This document shows positions 33,213 through 44,929 of a stretch of 64,000 bases of DNA, piece by piece. This DNA is from Pachyseris speciosa. Its lineage: Eukaryota; Cnidaria; Anthozoa; Scleractinia; Pachyseridae. The position numbers and the translations under genes are program-made. The stretch covers positions 425,001 to 489,000 of the forward strand of contig JAEMWC010000194.1 in assembly GCA_016490735.1 (NCBI GenBank). Direction: 5' to 3'. The stretch's first letter is position 1. Each line of letters starts with the position of its first letter. Below the pieces are notes generated by a model. That model did not search any database and was not told the origin of the DNA. It worked only from the letters and a program-made list of their open reading frames with translations.

Positions 33213-33782
33213 TTAAGAATTTTGTTCCACTGACTGAGATTCCACACTGTGCCTATCCTCATACGAGGGAGGTTCACTGGACAGATTCTCCGTATTTTCT
33301 TCCTCCTCATGCAAACTATCTTTACTGTCACTGGTAGCTTCTTCGTATGATGGAGGCACAATTTCTGGCGGACTTACTGTTTCTGGAGGAATCCAAACTT
33401 CAACGTGATGTATGGGTCCTAACTGATAGCTGGGCTCCTTTGGAACTGTTTCACCAACGTGGCCAGCCATATCGACCTCACAACTGGGACTTGTGCCTTC
33501 ACTTTGAGGCGCCCGATCTTCCTTTGAACTCCAAATTGTCATGAAAACAAGCACTAAACCACCTAGACACATAACAACCGGACCAACGATCTTACAAATC
33601 GTTATCGAAGCTGTGTGACCAACTACCGTTAAAATTGAACCAAGAAGGACGCAAATAAGAGGAGATATGCGAAGAAGGCGGCAACGCTCTCGCCTGGGTT
33701 GTGCTTGTGCGTTCATCTTTTGTTGCCTTGTAACGGTAAATGTCGTGTTCGAATTTTCCACTGTACTCTGAGTTTGCAGCAT
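33213..33782 (-). CDS. B2: two-pass membrane protein with two PPxY motifs
   Basis: 189 aa from ATG 33782 (MLQTQSTVENSN). Same layout as B1: two membrane segments (about 40-56 and 65-84), acidic tail, PPSYEEA and a second PPSY near the C-terminus, ending VESQSVEQNS. Compared with B1 it has RERCRLLRIS before membrane segment 1 and VVGHTAS in the first loop. The three B proteins differ mainly by substitutions in the N-terminus and the inter-PPxY stretch (TENLSS, TNNLSS, TKNLSS), with no frameshift. Such conservation within a decaying repeat-rich array argues that the gene is functional. The - strand orientation faces A3. Confidence 0.85.
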   Translation of the reverse strand: MLQTQSTVENSNTTFTVTRQQKMNAQAQPRRERCRLLRISPLICVLLGSILTVVGHTASITICKIVGPVVMCLGGLVLVFMTIWSSKEDRAPQSEGTSPSCEVDMAGHVGETVPKEPSYQLGPIHHVEVWIPPETVSPPEIVPPSYEEATSDSKDSLHEEEENTENLSSEPPSYEDRHSVESQSVEQNS

Positions 33783-33849
33783 TGTAGCGTGAGGTAAAAA
33801 GTGTTCCTGACTTGTCGCCAAAAAGAGAGTTATAACACAATTAAGACTA

Positions 33850-34019
33850 AATGTTCCGTGTTGATATTGGCCTGTTAGGGCTCATTAATATTCTCTAACA
33901 AACGTCAATGGTGATGAGAAATGATGTAAAGTAAAGGTTACGATTGAAGAAAGTCTAATTACAAATTTAGCTAACTTATCTTACCGAGAACTTTCTATTC
34001 GATCGTGGGTAACAAATTG

Positions 34020-34050
<31 letters not shown>

Positions 34051-35240
34051 AAACAAAAAAAAACCCGCTATATATGAATTTCGTTCCACGACAAGGGGAA
34101 AAGATATGTTGCGTGTAGATATATATCTTCTTGAATTCTGGTGGTTATGTTTTGGGGAGCTTGTTTTCAGAAAAATAACTATATAGAGACATTTTTGAGG
34201 TGAAGTGCGTATGATCAAAACAAAAATATTGTGACCAACGCTGAGACGTGCGGTTTCGCGCATGGAATCTTATTAAAAGCTCACGTTTCTTAGCCGATGA
34301 CCTTTCTACCCACCGTTTTCAATGTCTGTAGTGCAGTCATTGCTTTGTATCAACTCTAATAAAAACTGGCCCGTTATCCAGACATTGAATTTACGTAGAT
34401 GCAAAGCAAAACCAATACTGATAACAAAATATAGACCAAAAACGACGTCATCTTCCTTGGTAAGTTATCGGCGCTGATAAGTGGTTACTTTTATTTCTTT
34501 AACACACGTACTTATCACCGCGTTAACATGATTGTGAGGAAGGCTTTTCCCATTGTCATTCCACTAAGTAAATTTGTTTAAATCTGGCTTCAAATAACAT
34601 ACTCTAAACTGAAGACTTGCAGACAAGAGATTTATGCATATTTTCAGTGTATTATCACTGAACGCATGATTAATTGCCATAATTGTAAGCATAGAATCTC
34701 AAAGTCTTGGTGACTATTTAGCTGTTGCATGACGACGTTGGACCACGTTGACATAACTTCACAACCTAAACGACTTGCACTGATTGGTTGAATCAATAAC
34801 CCTTACCTTGCCATCACAAATGGAAAATAACTTCTTGCATCTCCGAAACCTCAACTCGTCCGTATCACACATCGAAAGAGTTTCTGTATAAATCATTCGA
34901 AATGTCAAAAGACCTTTTTACGGTCTCTGACGTGATCTTAGCAGACACGATTGTGAGGCAGGGACTGTTTCTCGAAAGCAAATTAACGATAATGCACAAT
35001 TTCAATTATTAATTTTCATTTCTCTCATAGAGTCTAAATGCTTTTAAAAGCAATTTTTAAGCTCAAGGTAAAGAAACTCTCAAGACTGAAGTTTAAGGGC
35101 GAAAATCGTTTTGGAAATAACTAAATTGAACAGTTATTGATGGAATTTCGAAATATAGAAATTGCTAGTCTTCAGCTCTGAGTCGTGGAGGGATTGTGGT
35201 GTAGTGGCCGAAGCGTCTTGAACTTTTAGACGGACAGTGA
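33850..35240. other. B2 5' flank, no other gene
   Basis: Aligns with unit 2 (18610-19650, 25005-25310) and unit 4 (41360-42760). Includes a (CAAAA)n run at 34019-34050. Between about 34885 and 34910 it has lost the G-rich tract found in units 2 and 4. Confidence 0.6.
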
Positions 35241-35247
35241 AGTGATG

Positions 35248-36207
35248 CCCGGCATAGTAAATCGAACGTTCGAACATCGAACTCAATCGAATTCAATCCG
35301 TGTATTGAGTTCGATTGAGTTCGGCAATCGAACGAAATCGAACACAAGACTTTCAGTGAGTTCGATTTCCGAACAAATCGAATTCAATCGAACAAATCGA
35401 GCTCAATCGAACTCAATTCATCTGATTGTGTTCGATTGAGTTCGGAAAAATCGAACACAATTTGATGGATTGAGTTCGATTGGCTCTGGTAAACCTATAC
35501 AAAGCAAGCCCAAAGCAAGCCCATCAAAGCAGGTTTTTCTTGTGCTTTTTTTACAATTTATTCAATAACAGAAACCCTATTTATAAACTGTCTACGGCAG
35601 TTAAGAGAACAGAACAGAAGAAAGCTATCATTATTCCCGCGGGCGTATTCCGAAATTTGTGTACCCTTTCCTTTCTTAGCTAACTTACAGTTACGGAAAA
35701 AAAAACTCGAACGGGTTACTTTTATGCAAAAATACAAGCAGATTACTAACCGCGACACAGGCAACGGCATACAGTAGATGGATGGTTATGAAAAATATTT
35801 TACTAACGATATACATGATTCTCTCAAATTCATCTTGGACAATTAACAGTTACGAAGAGAGTAAGAGGTGAACAAGCGTCAGTATATTGGACGTTTGGGA
35901 GCATCTTACTGCCATGATAGAACGGATAAATAGTAAATGCAACTTATTTTTCTCCTCTGGTCAAAATCAAAGTAAATGATCAGATGTTCGTGTACATTGT
36001 TCTTGTGGAAAAAAGGAGAGCTGATTGAATAACGGGTTCGAAAATCGAACGTTCAAATGGGTTCGATTGATTTTTTTTTCTTTTCGGTGAGTTCGATTTC
36101 GTTCGATTGCCGAACTCAATCGAACTCAATCCATGAATTGATTTCGATTGAGTTTGATTGAGTTCGATTGAAATTTAGTTCGATTGGGTTCGATTTACTA
36201 TGCCGGG
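35248..36207. mobile_element. Element with GAACTCAATCGA arrays, AGTGATG target duplication
   Basis: AGTGATG flanks both sides (35241-35247, 36208-36214), and unit 4 (about 42763) has the empty site. The terminal inverted repeat is CCCGGCATAGTAAATCGAAC. Each end then carries dozens of copies of 'tcgaactcaatcga' or 'tcgattgagttcga' variants (35262-35485 and 36040-36200). The centre (35490-36030) has no recognised coding region. It is a non-autonomous element of unknown superfamily. Confidence 0.85.
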
Positions 36208-36214
36208 AGTGATG

Positions 36215-38950
36215 CGATCGGACGGTAGGTGGTTCGAGGCCGATTGGTCTCTATAAAATTTCGTACTATTTTCTTGGGCAAGAAATGTCTCTACATTGTC
36301 ACCCAAGTATGAAAATAAGTACCGGAGACATACTGACTTGGGAAAGTGATTTAAACTTAGGCCGTACGGGCCACTTAGACACGAAAGTGGAGTTTCATAG
36401 GTTTAAAGTTGGCCAAAATCCAACACGTATACTGTATTGTTTGTTTCATTTCCCTTCAACCAAGAAACCGCGAAACGATCCGCTGCAACACACTGCGTGG
36501 GAGGCTACACAGATATGGTGACGAGACAAAAAGTTGTTATGATCTCGCTCTTCACTCAGAATTCAGTGATAAATGCGATAACGAAACGTTTCGGAGCAAA
36601 CCTAACAAAAGAAGACAGCATTTTAAATCCTGAAATCAGTTGTGATCCTGCTAATTTCAGTTGTTAAATGCGTCACTAGTGTATTAGATATCTTATTAGA
36701 GACCGAATATTTCAAAACTGTGTCTGATAGGCGAATCAATGGCATAAGCGCCTTGAGGTCGACTGACTGTGACGCTGTCATTAATCATACGGGAACGAGA
36801 GCAGACAACCTCTATTTCGTTTGTTGATACTAGAAGGCTTGAGTGCCCTCAGGAATTGCTTGTTCAATAAAGCGATAATCGGGCACTCACCTCGTGTATG
36901 TTCTTTCACCGATTGTGTGTTTGCTGTGAACTGACGGCATGAACACAGTTTCTTCTCTTACTTTTTTTTTTCACTAAGTTGACTTAGTTTTCGACGCTAT
37001 TATCTGAGTAGAGTTTTTTGATGGTTCTCCCCAGGTTACTGAAAAATAATCCGCAACTGACATGAACTGTCTATGTTTTGCTTTCTCAACATAAATTATT
37101 AGCAAGCCGCGTTTTAAATGATATGCAAGCAACTTTTGGAAGACATTTGTCTCAACAACAACAAAAGAGGGTCGAAAGACTGTAATGTACTGACGTCGCT
37201 CTAAAGATGATTTTTTTGACGATATTAATTACAAGAAAAGCGAGGAGCTTTAGCATTCTAAAAATAAGTAAATGTAAATAAAGCAAAATACACTCTGACC
37301 AAAGACTTTCATTTCTACATCGGTATAAACATCTTAATTGAGGTTAAGGACGTTAAGCTGCGTGGTATGTCAACAACGCTCATAAAAGCCTTGAAGTGTG
37401 ACAAATATCTTCAGTGCAAAGTCGTAATTGAATCTACCTGAACAAGGACATTACGTAGTTGCAGCTGAATACATCCTAATATAATACTAGTGCCAACTGA
37501 CTAACACTATGATTGGTAATTACAACAGACACCCTCTTCTTGTGGGCGCGCGTAAATGACTTATTCCTCAAGAAACCGGCATATTTCACTGGGGTTGTAG
37601 GGTCGATTCGTTCCATTTTAATTTGACATCAACACTGAACAACAAAACTGTAAATAAAGTCTTCCAGACACCCAGACAAGAGATCTCTCGAATATGTTGA
37701 ATTCCTATTGACTGCACACTTGAAGTATAAATGCCACTCTTGGTGATAATTTAGTAACTCGACGTTGTGAACTATGTTGGCGTCCGAAGCCAACAAAATA
37801 ACTAGTTTTAACACGTGTAGGCACTGATTGCTTTAAAAAAACAACAACCTTACTTTGATGACAACAAAACCTTGATTTGAAACATATAGGTTTTAAAGTT
37901 AACTTGTTGCTCAATATTGTTCCGCATCAGTATCAAAACCCAATGGTAACCTATTCAGTCTGTTCGCCAAAATTGTTATGTAACTGTTCGCATGCCCGTT
38001 TTGGAGATTCTGTGTAAATCACGATGCCATTCAAAATTTCAATGGATTTATGGAATCAAGTAAAAACATTTCAGTTAAGAATAAAAGCATTTTTCGTAAT
38101 GAAGGTGCTATTAATTTTACGATACATTCCCACTTGCTGCGTGGCAAAGCCATTTTCAGTATATTTCAATGATATTGGACAGTAATCCCGGTCTAAAAAT
38201 GAGAGACGAACCTTAGGAAAAGATATAAAAATTGATTGTAGGCAATGAAGAGAAATGCGTAATCTTTTTATGACGTATTTTCTGTTAAAAATAAGACATT
38301 TGTCGTCAAGAACAGGTTGAAACTATCATCCTCTATATATCACTGATGATTTATTTTGTATGACTATTTTTGAATTACACCAATTATTGCGACAGGGCAA
38401 AGTCGGTATGTTTTTTTTTTTTTGTTGGTTTTCGTGTTATGTGCTAACTAAATTAAGGCGCGGGTACAACTGAACACCGTTTTTTCGTCGCTTAACTTTT
38501 AAAACTCGTTCGCGTTTCAAGCAAACGAAAATCCCAATGCTCATTACATGAAGCTATGTTGCGGGATATTTCGTGAACTTTTGGGTGATTTTTGTGTATA
38601 TTTGGGAAGATATAATTTTTCTCAAAGGATTAGTTAAATTTAGGGAAATAGGAAATATTGAAGATTTAATGAAGGTTTAAAATTGGAATTTGAAATTAGA
38701 AATTAGTAGACGGACACCAAACAGTTCCCCAACAAAACTACAGTGCCCTTGTGGGGTGTCAACTGTCTGGTAGTGGTCATGACGTCTCGAAAACCATGAA
38801 ATATGCCAACATGCCTGCCACACGGCTGTACACCACGCTCAGCTCTAATAGTTTGACAGTTATTTTTGTTACACATCCACTGTAATCTTTCATCTCAGCA
38901 ATAGAAGTCCTATTTGCATTGTTTGGTCATTATCTTCTGATACATTATGC
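36215..38950. other. Right part of unit 3, no gene
   Basis: Aligns along its length with 42765-46375 of unit 4, apart from insertions in unit 4. No frame is conserved between the two. Ends in 'cttctgatacattatgcac' where unit 4 begins. Confidence 0.65.
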
Positions 38951-38967
38951 ACCACTGGCGAAAAAAG

Positions 38968-39319
38968 ACAGGACTGCGCGGCACAGTTTGCAACTGAGGG
39001 GGCTCGCTTCGAACGCGTTAGCGTCAGTCAACTAAAGGGGACGTCTGGGGACATGCTCCTACGGAAAATATTTATATTTAAGTCCTCTGAAATGGCTGGA
39101 AATGCATTTAAAACTAACATGGTGTAATGAACCTTATATACTTTCAGCAACAAAAAGGAGGTGTTTTAAAACAAGAATAATCAGTTTTCGATAAAACGTT
39201 AAATAAAAAAGTAACGTCGATTTTTTTTAGTATTACTTGCTATTTACTGTTGAAAATTGGGGGAGGGGGGGGGGGGGGGGGAGTAAGGCCCCCCAGCCCC
39301 TTCCCCTGCGCAGTGCCTG
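38968..39319. mobile_element. Insertion shared by units 3 and 4 (copy 2)
   Basis: Counterpart of 31409-31762 and at the same relative position, so it was copied with the unit. The G-run is longer here (about 39262-39281). Confidence 0.6.
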
Positions 39320-40718
39320 AAAGAACAATGCTTATGTAACTTTTGACTTGAAATATTATAGTGCATGCCACGTTTACTTTTCTCCTTTACTCTCTGTTAA
39401 TCCCACCGGTTTACAACCAATATGATTAACATACTCAGGAGATCTGAAATCTTCAGTGGTTGAAAAGCTGAGACTTAAGCCTCCTGGCATTAGTTCGCGC
39501 CTGGTTCGCGCGAAAGTGCTTGTACAAACGAACAGCTTTTAGGGATGGTAATAACTTCAAATGGATAACACTCCAGAAAAAGCCGTGGTGCAGGAGACCA
39601 GGAGATTCTCAAGTTTTAAAGGAGCTAAATCCAAGAGAGCCGTGGCGGAAGGTTCGCGATTCCTTCAAGCTTCTATCTCTTCATTTCTACGATCTTCTAC
39701 TGCCTAATTTCGATGTCGTGCTCGTTTAATGGGTTAATTTATCACGACATGACCGTCAGTGTATACTGAAGAGATAAACTTTTATAAAAATGGAACGCAC
39801 AAATTTAAGTTCCGTTAGCTTTCTTCGTTTCCGCATAAGATGACTCGCGCCAGTAGTTCGAATCTCCTCATAATCCCTTGATATTTGATGCAAAACGAGA
39901 GACAACAGACTTAAACAAAAGTCCATATCTATAACGACCAGTTTATTGCATTTTAAAAGAGTGTGAATATAAAATAAGTGATCCTAATGCATTAATAATA
40001 CCTTCAAACTAAGAGATAATTCAGTATATGCGATGATGTCAGTGTTATATTTATGTTCTTTGTAACAAACACAATAGGTGGGTAATTTTTTCCGCCCTCG
40101 AAAATGAAAAACAACAATATTAGATTTAAATTTATACACAACGTAGCATGGGTTGTTAATCGGTACTTTCGTCTTCGTATTTCGGCTATGGCCAGCCTGC
40201 TTCGCTGGTGAAATCCAACTGCTCAGTGATCGCTGATCGAGATACAGTGTATATCCCATTATCCAGCAGTTACAATATGAAAATTCAGTTTGATGACGCT
40301 TGTCCGGATATTTTCCCAGCGTTTATTCTTGAAACCGAAGTACTTAACTTTGCTGTATCACTCTGTAGTTGCTCTAACTGATTCGTAGAACGATGAATGG
40401 TGTAGAATACTCATCGCTATAGTTCCCTTGCGCACACGTTTATGGGTTTGAAGCCGGTGCCGGCTAGTGGCCCATCGTAGGTCACCCAGAGCTTCCCAGT
40501 TCAGTTCTTCCTTCCTGATATATCATCTTCGTCTCTTTAACATCAATATTCATCATATATTCGTTGGGGTACTGTGATGCACTACATACATAGCTAATTT
40601 GAGAAAGTCATGCACGTGATGAGGAAACCAAACAACCTTCAAGAAGGATGACAAAGCCGTTTAGTTTCGAACAAGGAATTCTCTAGAGAATTACAGGAAG
40701 CGCATCAAAAACGTAACA

Positions 40719-41288
40719 TTAAGAATTTTGTTCCACTGACTGAGATTCCACACCATGCCTATCCTCATACGAGGGAGGCTCACTGGACAGATTCTTCGTA
40801 TTTTCTTCCTCCTCATGCAAACTATCTTTACTGTCACTGGTAGCTTCTTCGTATGATGGAGGCACAATTTCTGGCGGACTTACTGTTTCTGGAGGAATCC
40901 AAACTTCAACGTGATGTATGGGTCCTAACTGATAGCTGGGCTCCTTTGGAACGGTTTTACTAACGTAGCCAGCCATATCGACCTCACAACTGGGAGTTGT
41001 GCCTTCACTTTGAGGCGCCCGATCTTCCTTTGAACTCCAAATTGTCATGAAAACAAGCACTAAACCACCTAGACACATAACAACCGGACCAACGATCTTA
41101 CAAATCGTTATCGAAGCTGTGTGACCAACTACCGTTAAAATTGAACCAAGAAGGACGCAAATAAGAGGAGATAAGCGAAGAAGGCGGCAACGCTCTCGCC
41201 TGGCTTGTGCTTGTGCGTTCATCTTTTGTTGCCTTGTAACGGTAAATGTCGTGTTCGAATTTTCCACTGTACTCTGAGCTTGCATCAT
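40719..41288 (-). CDS. B3: two-pass membrane protein with two PPxY motifs
   Basis: 189 aa from ATG 41288 (MMQAQSTVENSN). Same two membrane segments (SPLICVLLGSILTVVG and IVGPVVMCLGGLVLVFMTIW), conserved YQLGPIHHVEVWI block, PPSYEEA and terminal PPSYEDRH. It is closest to B2, as expected from the recent tandem duplication, but some positions agree with B1 (RLLRLS, EDRHGVES). It differs uniquely at SKTVPKEP (B1 and B2 have GETVPKEP) and TTPSCEVD. No frameshift or stop. Flanks on both sides are duplicated with it, so promoter sequence should be present in each copy. Function unknown beyond possible WW-domain binding. Confidence 0.85.
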   Translation of the reverse strand: MMQAQSTVENSNTTFTVTRQQKMNAQAQARRERCRLLRLSPLICVLLGSILTVVGHTASITICKIVGPVVMCLGGLVLVFMTIWSSKEDRAPQSEGTTPSCEVDMAGYVSKTVPKEPSYQLGPIHHVEVWIPPETVSPPEIVPPSYEEATSDSKDSLHEEEENTKNLSSEPPSYEDRHGVESQSVEQNS

Positions 41289-41359
41289 TGTAGCGTGAGG
41301 TAAAAAGTGTTGCTGACTTGCTGCCACAAAGAGAGTTATAACACAATTAGGACTAAATG

Positions 41360-43195
41360 TTCCGTGTTGATATTGGCCTGTTAGGGCTCATTAATATTCT
41401 CTAACAAACGTCAATGGTGATGAGAAATGATATAAAGTAAAGGTTACGATTGAAGAAAGTCTAATTACAAATTTAGCTAACTTATCTTACCGATAACTTT
41501 CTATTCGATCGCGGGTAACAAATTGAAAAACAAAACAAAACAAAACAAACAAAAAAAAAAAACCGCTACTGATATGAATTTCGTTCCACGACAAGGCAAA
41601 AAGATATGTTGCGTGTAGATATATATCTTCTTGACTTCTGGTGGTTATGTTTTTGGGGAGCTTGTTTTCAGAAAAATAACTATATAGAGACATTTTGGAG
41701 GTGAAGTACGTATGATCAAAACAAAAATATTTTGACCAACGCTGAGACGTACTTCCCTTCTTAACATCCTGCGGCAAAAAACATTGCGGTTTCGCGCATG
41801 GAATCTTATTAAAAGCTCACGTTTTTTAGCCGATTACCTTTCTACCCACCGTTTTCAATGTCTGTAGTGCAAAGTCATTGCTTTGTATCAACTCTAATAA
41901 GAACTGGCCCGTTATCCAGACATTGACTTTACTTAGATGCAAAGCAAAACCAATACTGATAACATCTTCCTTGGTAAGTTATCGGCGCTGATAAGTGGTT
42001 ACTTTTATTTCTTTAACACACGTACTTATCACCGCGTTAACATGATTGTGAGGAGGCTTTTCCCATTGTCATTCCACTAAGTAAATTTGTTTAAATCTGG
42101 CTTCAAATAACATACTCTCAAATGAAGACTGGCAGACAAGAGATATATGCATATTTTGTATTATCACTGAACGCATGATTAATTGCCATTGTAAGCATAG
42201 AATCTCAAAGTCTTGGTGACTATTTAGCCTTTGCATGAAGACGTTGGACCATGTTGACGTAAATTCTCAACCTAAACGACTCGCACTGATTGATTAAATC
42301 AATAATCCTTCCCTTGCCACCACAAATGGAAAATAACTTCTTGCATCTCCGAAACCTCCAGTCGTCTTATCAAACAGCGAAAGGGTTTCTGTGGTAATGC
42401 TATAAAAGTATTTTTTTGGGGAGGGGTGGGGGAAGGGGAAGGGGGGAGGGGGTGGAGGGGCATGCCTTTTCTAAACATTTCAATTGACTTACTTTACGGA
42501 GTAAATTAAATGATTTCTTCTAAAAAATAAGTTATTCAAAATGTTAAATAGGATTGCAAAGAAAATTAATACGTCAATAATAAACGTTTTGTCGTCAAAG
42601 CAAGATTAAACTGTCATCATTTATCATCTTGTTCCGCATTTTTCAAAAGACCTTTTTACGGTCTCTGACGTGATCTTAGCAGACACGTTTGCGAGCCAGG
42701 GACTGTTTCTCGAAAACAAATTTCTGCAATTATTAATTCTCATTTCTCATTTAGACGGACAGAGAAGTGCGATCGGACGGGAGGTGGTTCGAGGATTGGT
42801 CTTTGTATTATTTCCTTGGACAGGAAACGTCTCTACATTGTCACCCAAGTGTGAAAATAAGTACCGGAGACATACACTGTACTGTCGGATGTAATTTTGC
42901 GACGGACTAGCATCCCGTCCGTCTTACTTGTGAAAGTGATTTAAACTCAGGCCGTACGGGCCATTTAGACACAAAAGGTGACCATCATCTTTTGTAAATA
43001 TCTAGGTTACGTTACTATTCCTTTCTACATATATATTTCAAACTTCGTAGCATTATTGAGGTTATGATTTGGAAAATCGTCCTCTTTGCTTATACGTTTG
43101 AGGCAGCGCTTTTTCAAGGGAAATCAAATTTTTATCATAGCATTTCTATTCGAGCCTAAATCTGCACTCCGGCTATATTCTTCACGAGCATTTAG
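41360..43195. other. B3 5' flank, no other gene
   Basis: Aligns with units 2 and 3. Contains a G-rich tract (about 42417-42460), then the empty sites for the Kolobok-like insertion (about 42502) and for the 960-bp element (about 42763). Confidence 0.6.
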
Positions 43196-43204
43196 GTTCT
43201 ACGC

Positions 43205-43530
43205 CAATTTCTTTTTGATATTTTGGGAAAAGACGATAACTACATAAAAATACCAGCGATTATTAAAATAGTAGGCCATAAATAGCTCTATTTGAATATT
43301 TAACTCTGATTCACTTATGTATTTTCTCACTTTTCTTGCAGAGTTAGAACTCTTTTTAGCATATCTTTCTGTTTTTCAGTTTAGTTTTAGTCCATCTTTC
43401 TGTTACCGTTTTGTTATTTCTCTTAGCTTTGATCGTTTTGTCCCGTCCCGATTAGCGTCGTAGCTATTTGCGGGACAAAGTATTGGTTTTTTTTGTAAAG
43501 AACGTGTAATAAAGTTGTGGTTATCGGTTG
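43205..43530 (+). mobile_element. LINE 3' end fragment
   Basis: Absent from unit 2 at the same point (about 25705). Carries 'gatcgttttgtcccgtcccg' and 'gctatttgcgggacaaag' followed by 'gtaataaagttgtggtt', the same 3' end as in inverse form at 9237-9420. No coding part remains. Confidence 0.5.
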
Positions 43531-44644
43531 TAGTCTAAGTACTGTACTCAAGAACAGATATTCGAAGTATGAAAAACAACGAAAATTTTTCGCAAAAGTT
43601 TCAAAGGTTCAAAGTCGGCATTTATTGTTTGTTTTATTTCCCTTCAACCAAGAAACCGCGAAACGGTCCGCTGCAACACAGGTATGGTGACGAGGCAAGA
43701 AGTTGTTTTGATCTCGCTCTTTCAGTACTCAGAATTCGGTGATGAATGCGATTATAAAGAAACTTTTCGGAGCAAACCTAGCAAAAGAAGACAGCATATT
43801 AAATCCTGAAATCAGTTGTGACCCTGTTAATTTCAGTAATGCGTCACTGGTGTATGAGAGAACTTATTAGAGACCAAATATTTTAAAACGTCTGATAGGC
43901 GAATCAATGGCATCAGGGCCTTGAGGTCACTGACTGTGACGCTGTCATAAACTTTTTACGGGAACGAGAGCAGACAAACTCTATTTCGTTTCTTGATAGT
44001 AGAAGGCTTGAGTGCCTTCAGGAATTGCTTGTTCAATAAAGCGATGATCGGGCACTCAGCTCATGTATGTTCTTTCACCGACTGTGTGTTTGCTGTGAAC
44101 TGACGGCATGAACACAGTTTCTTCTCTCACTTTTTTTCTTCACTAAGTTGACTTAGTTTTCGCCGCTGTCATTTCAGTACAGTATTTTCATGGTCCTCCC
44201 CAAGTTACTGAAAAATAATAATCCGCAACTGACATGAACTGTCTATGTTTTGCTTTCTCAACATAAATTATTAGCAAGCCGGGTTTTAAATGATATAGAA
44301 GCAGCTTTTGGAAGACATTTGTCTTAACAACAACAACAACAAAAGACTATAATGTACGTCGCTCGAAAGATGATTATTTTGACGATATTAATTACAAGAA
44401 AAACGAGGAGCCTTAGGATTATAAAAGTAAGTAAATGTAAATAAAGCAAAATACATTAACCAAAGACTTTCATTTCTACATCGGTATAAACAACTTAATT
44501 GCGGTTAGCGACGTCAATGTCAACAACACTCATAAAAGCTTTGAAGTGTGACCTTTATACCACTTGTTTACAATATCTTTAGTGCATAGTCGTAATTGAA
44601 TCTACCTGAACAAGGACATTACGTATTTGCAGCTGAATACATAC

Positions 44645-44928
44645 TAGTTATGCAACGCTTTCGAGTGATATACCGTGGAATATCCCAGGAGTCACTTGTA
44701 TTTTCTTGGTATACACACGAGAAAGGGTTGCATAACTATTTTATACCATGCCATAGAAAATACCAGCAAGGCCAGCATGAGCGGGAATCTCAAAGCACGA
44801 TGGAAAGGTAGGGTGTGATACCGTTGAATTGCATTAATCGATGGGAAGGTTCGATGGAATACTGACGAATATACAATATACTTTCCAGCATTCCGATTGG
44901 CTGTAATTTCTATGGCATGGTATAAATC
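44645..44928. mobile_element. MITE-like insertion present only in unit 4
   Basis: Unit 3 reads 'gctgaatacatcctaatata' uninterrupted at about 37470. Here about 280 bp intervene. Two inverted pairs are visible: 'agttatgcaac' (44646) with 'gttgcataact' (44728), and 'ttataccatgccatagaaa' (44741) with 'tttctatggcatggtataa' (44908). Possibly one MITE inside another. Confidence 0.65.
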
Positions 44929-44929
44929 C

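Larger units (their letters stand above)
27990..38950. repeat. Segmental-duplication unit 3 (contains A3 and B2)
   Basis: The left border lies at about 27990 where homology to the upstream region of A1 begins ('aaaaaggatttgttttg'). The right border lies at the junction with unit 4 near 38950. Between 31392 and 38950 it is the template or twin of unit 4. Unique to it is the element at 35248-36207. Confidence 0.8.

Noticed and set aside
17213..40259. Small - strand open frames MGYTLYLDQRSLSSWISPAK repeated in three units (17213-17467, 32435-32710, 39984-40259)
   Set aside because: Frame changes between copies because a T-run differs by one base, so the C-terminal halves are unrelated. The similarity comes from DNA duplication, not from selection on protein.
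25787..43850. Paired open frames with VVMISLFTQ and DLALHSEFSDK in units 2 and 3
   Set aside because: Two overlapping frames are equally conserved, and unit 4 has indels that break both. Probably non-coding duplicated flank.
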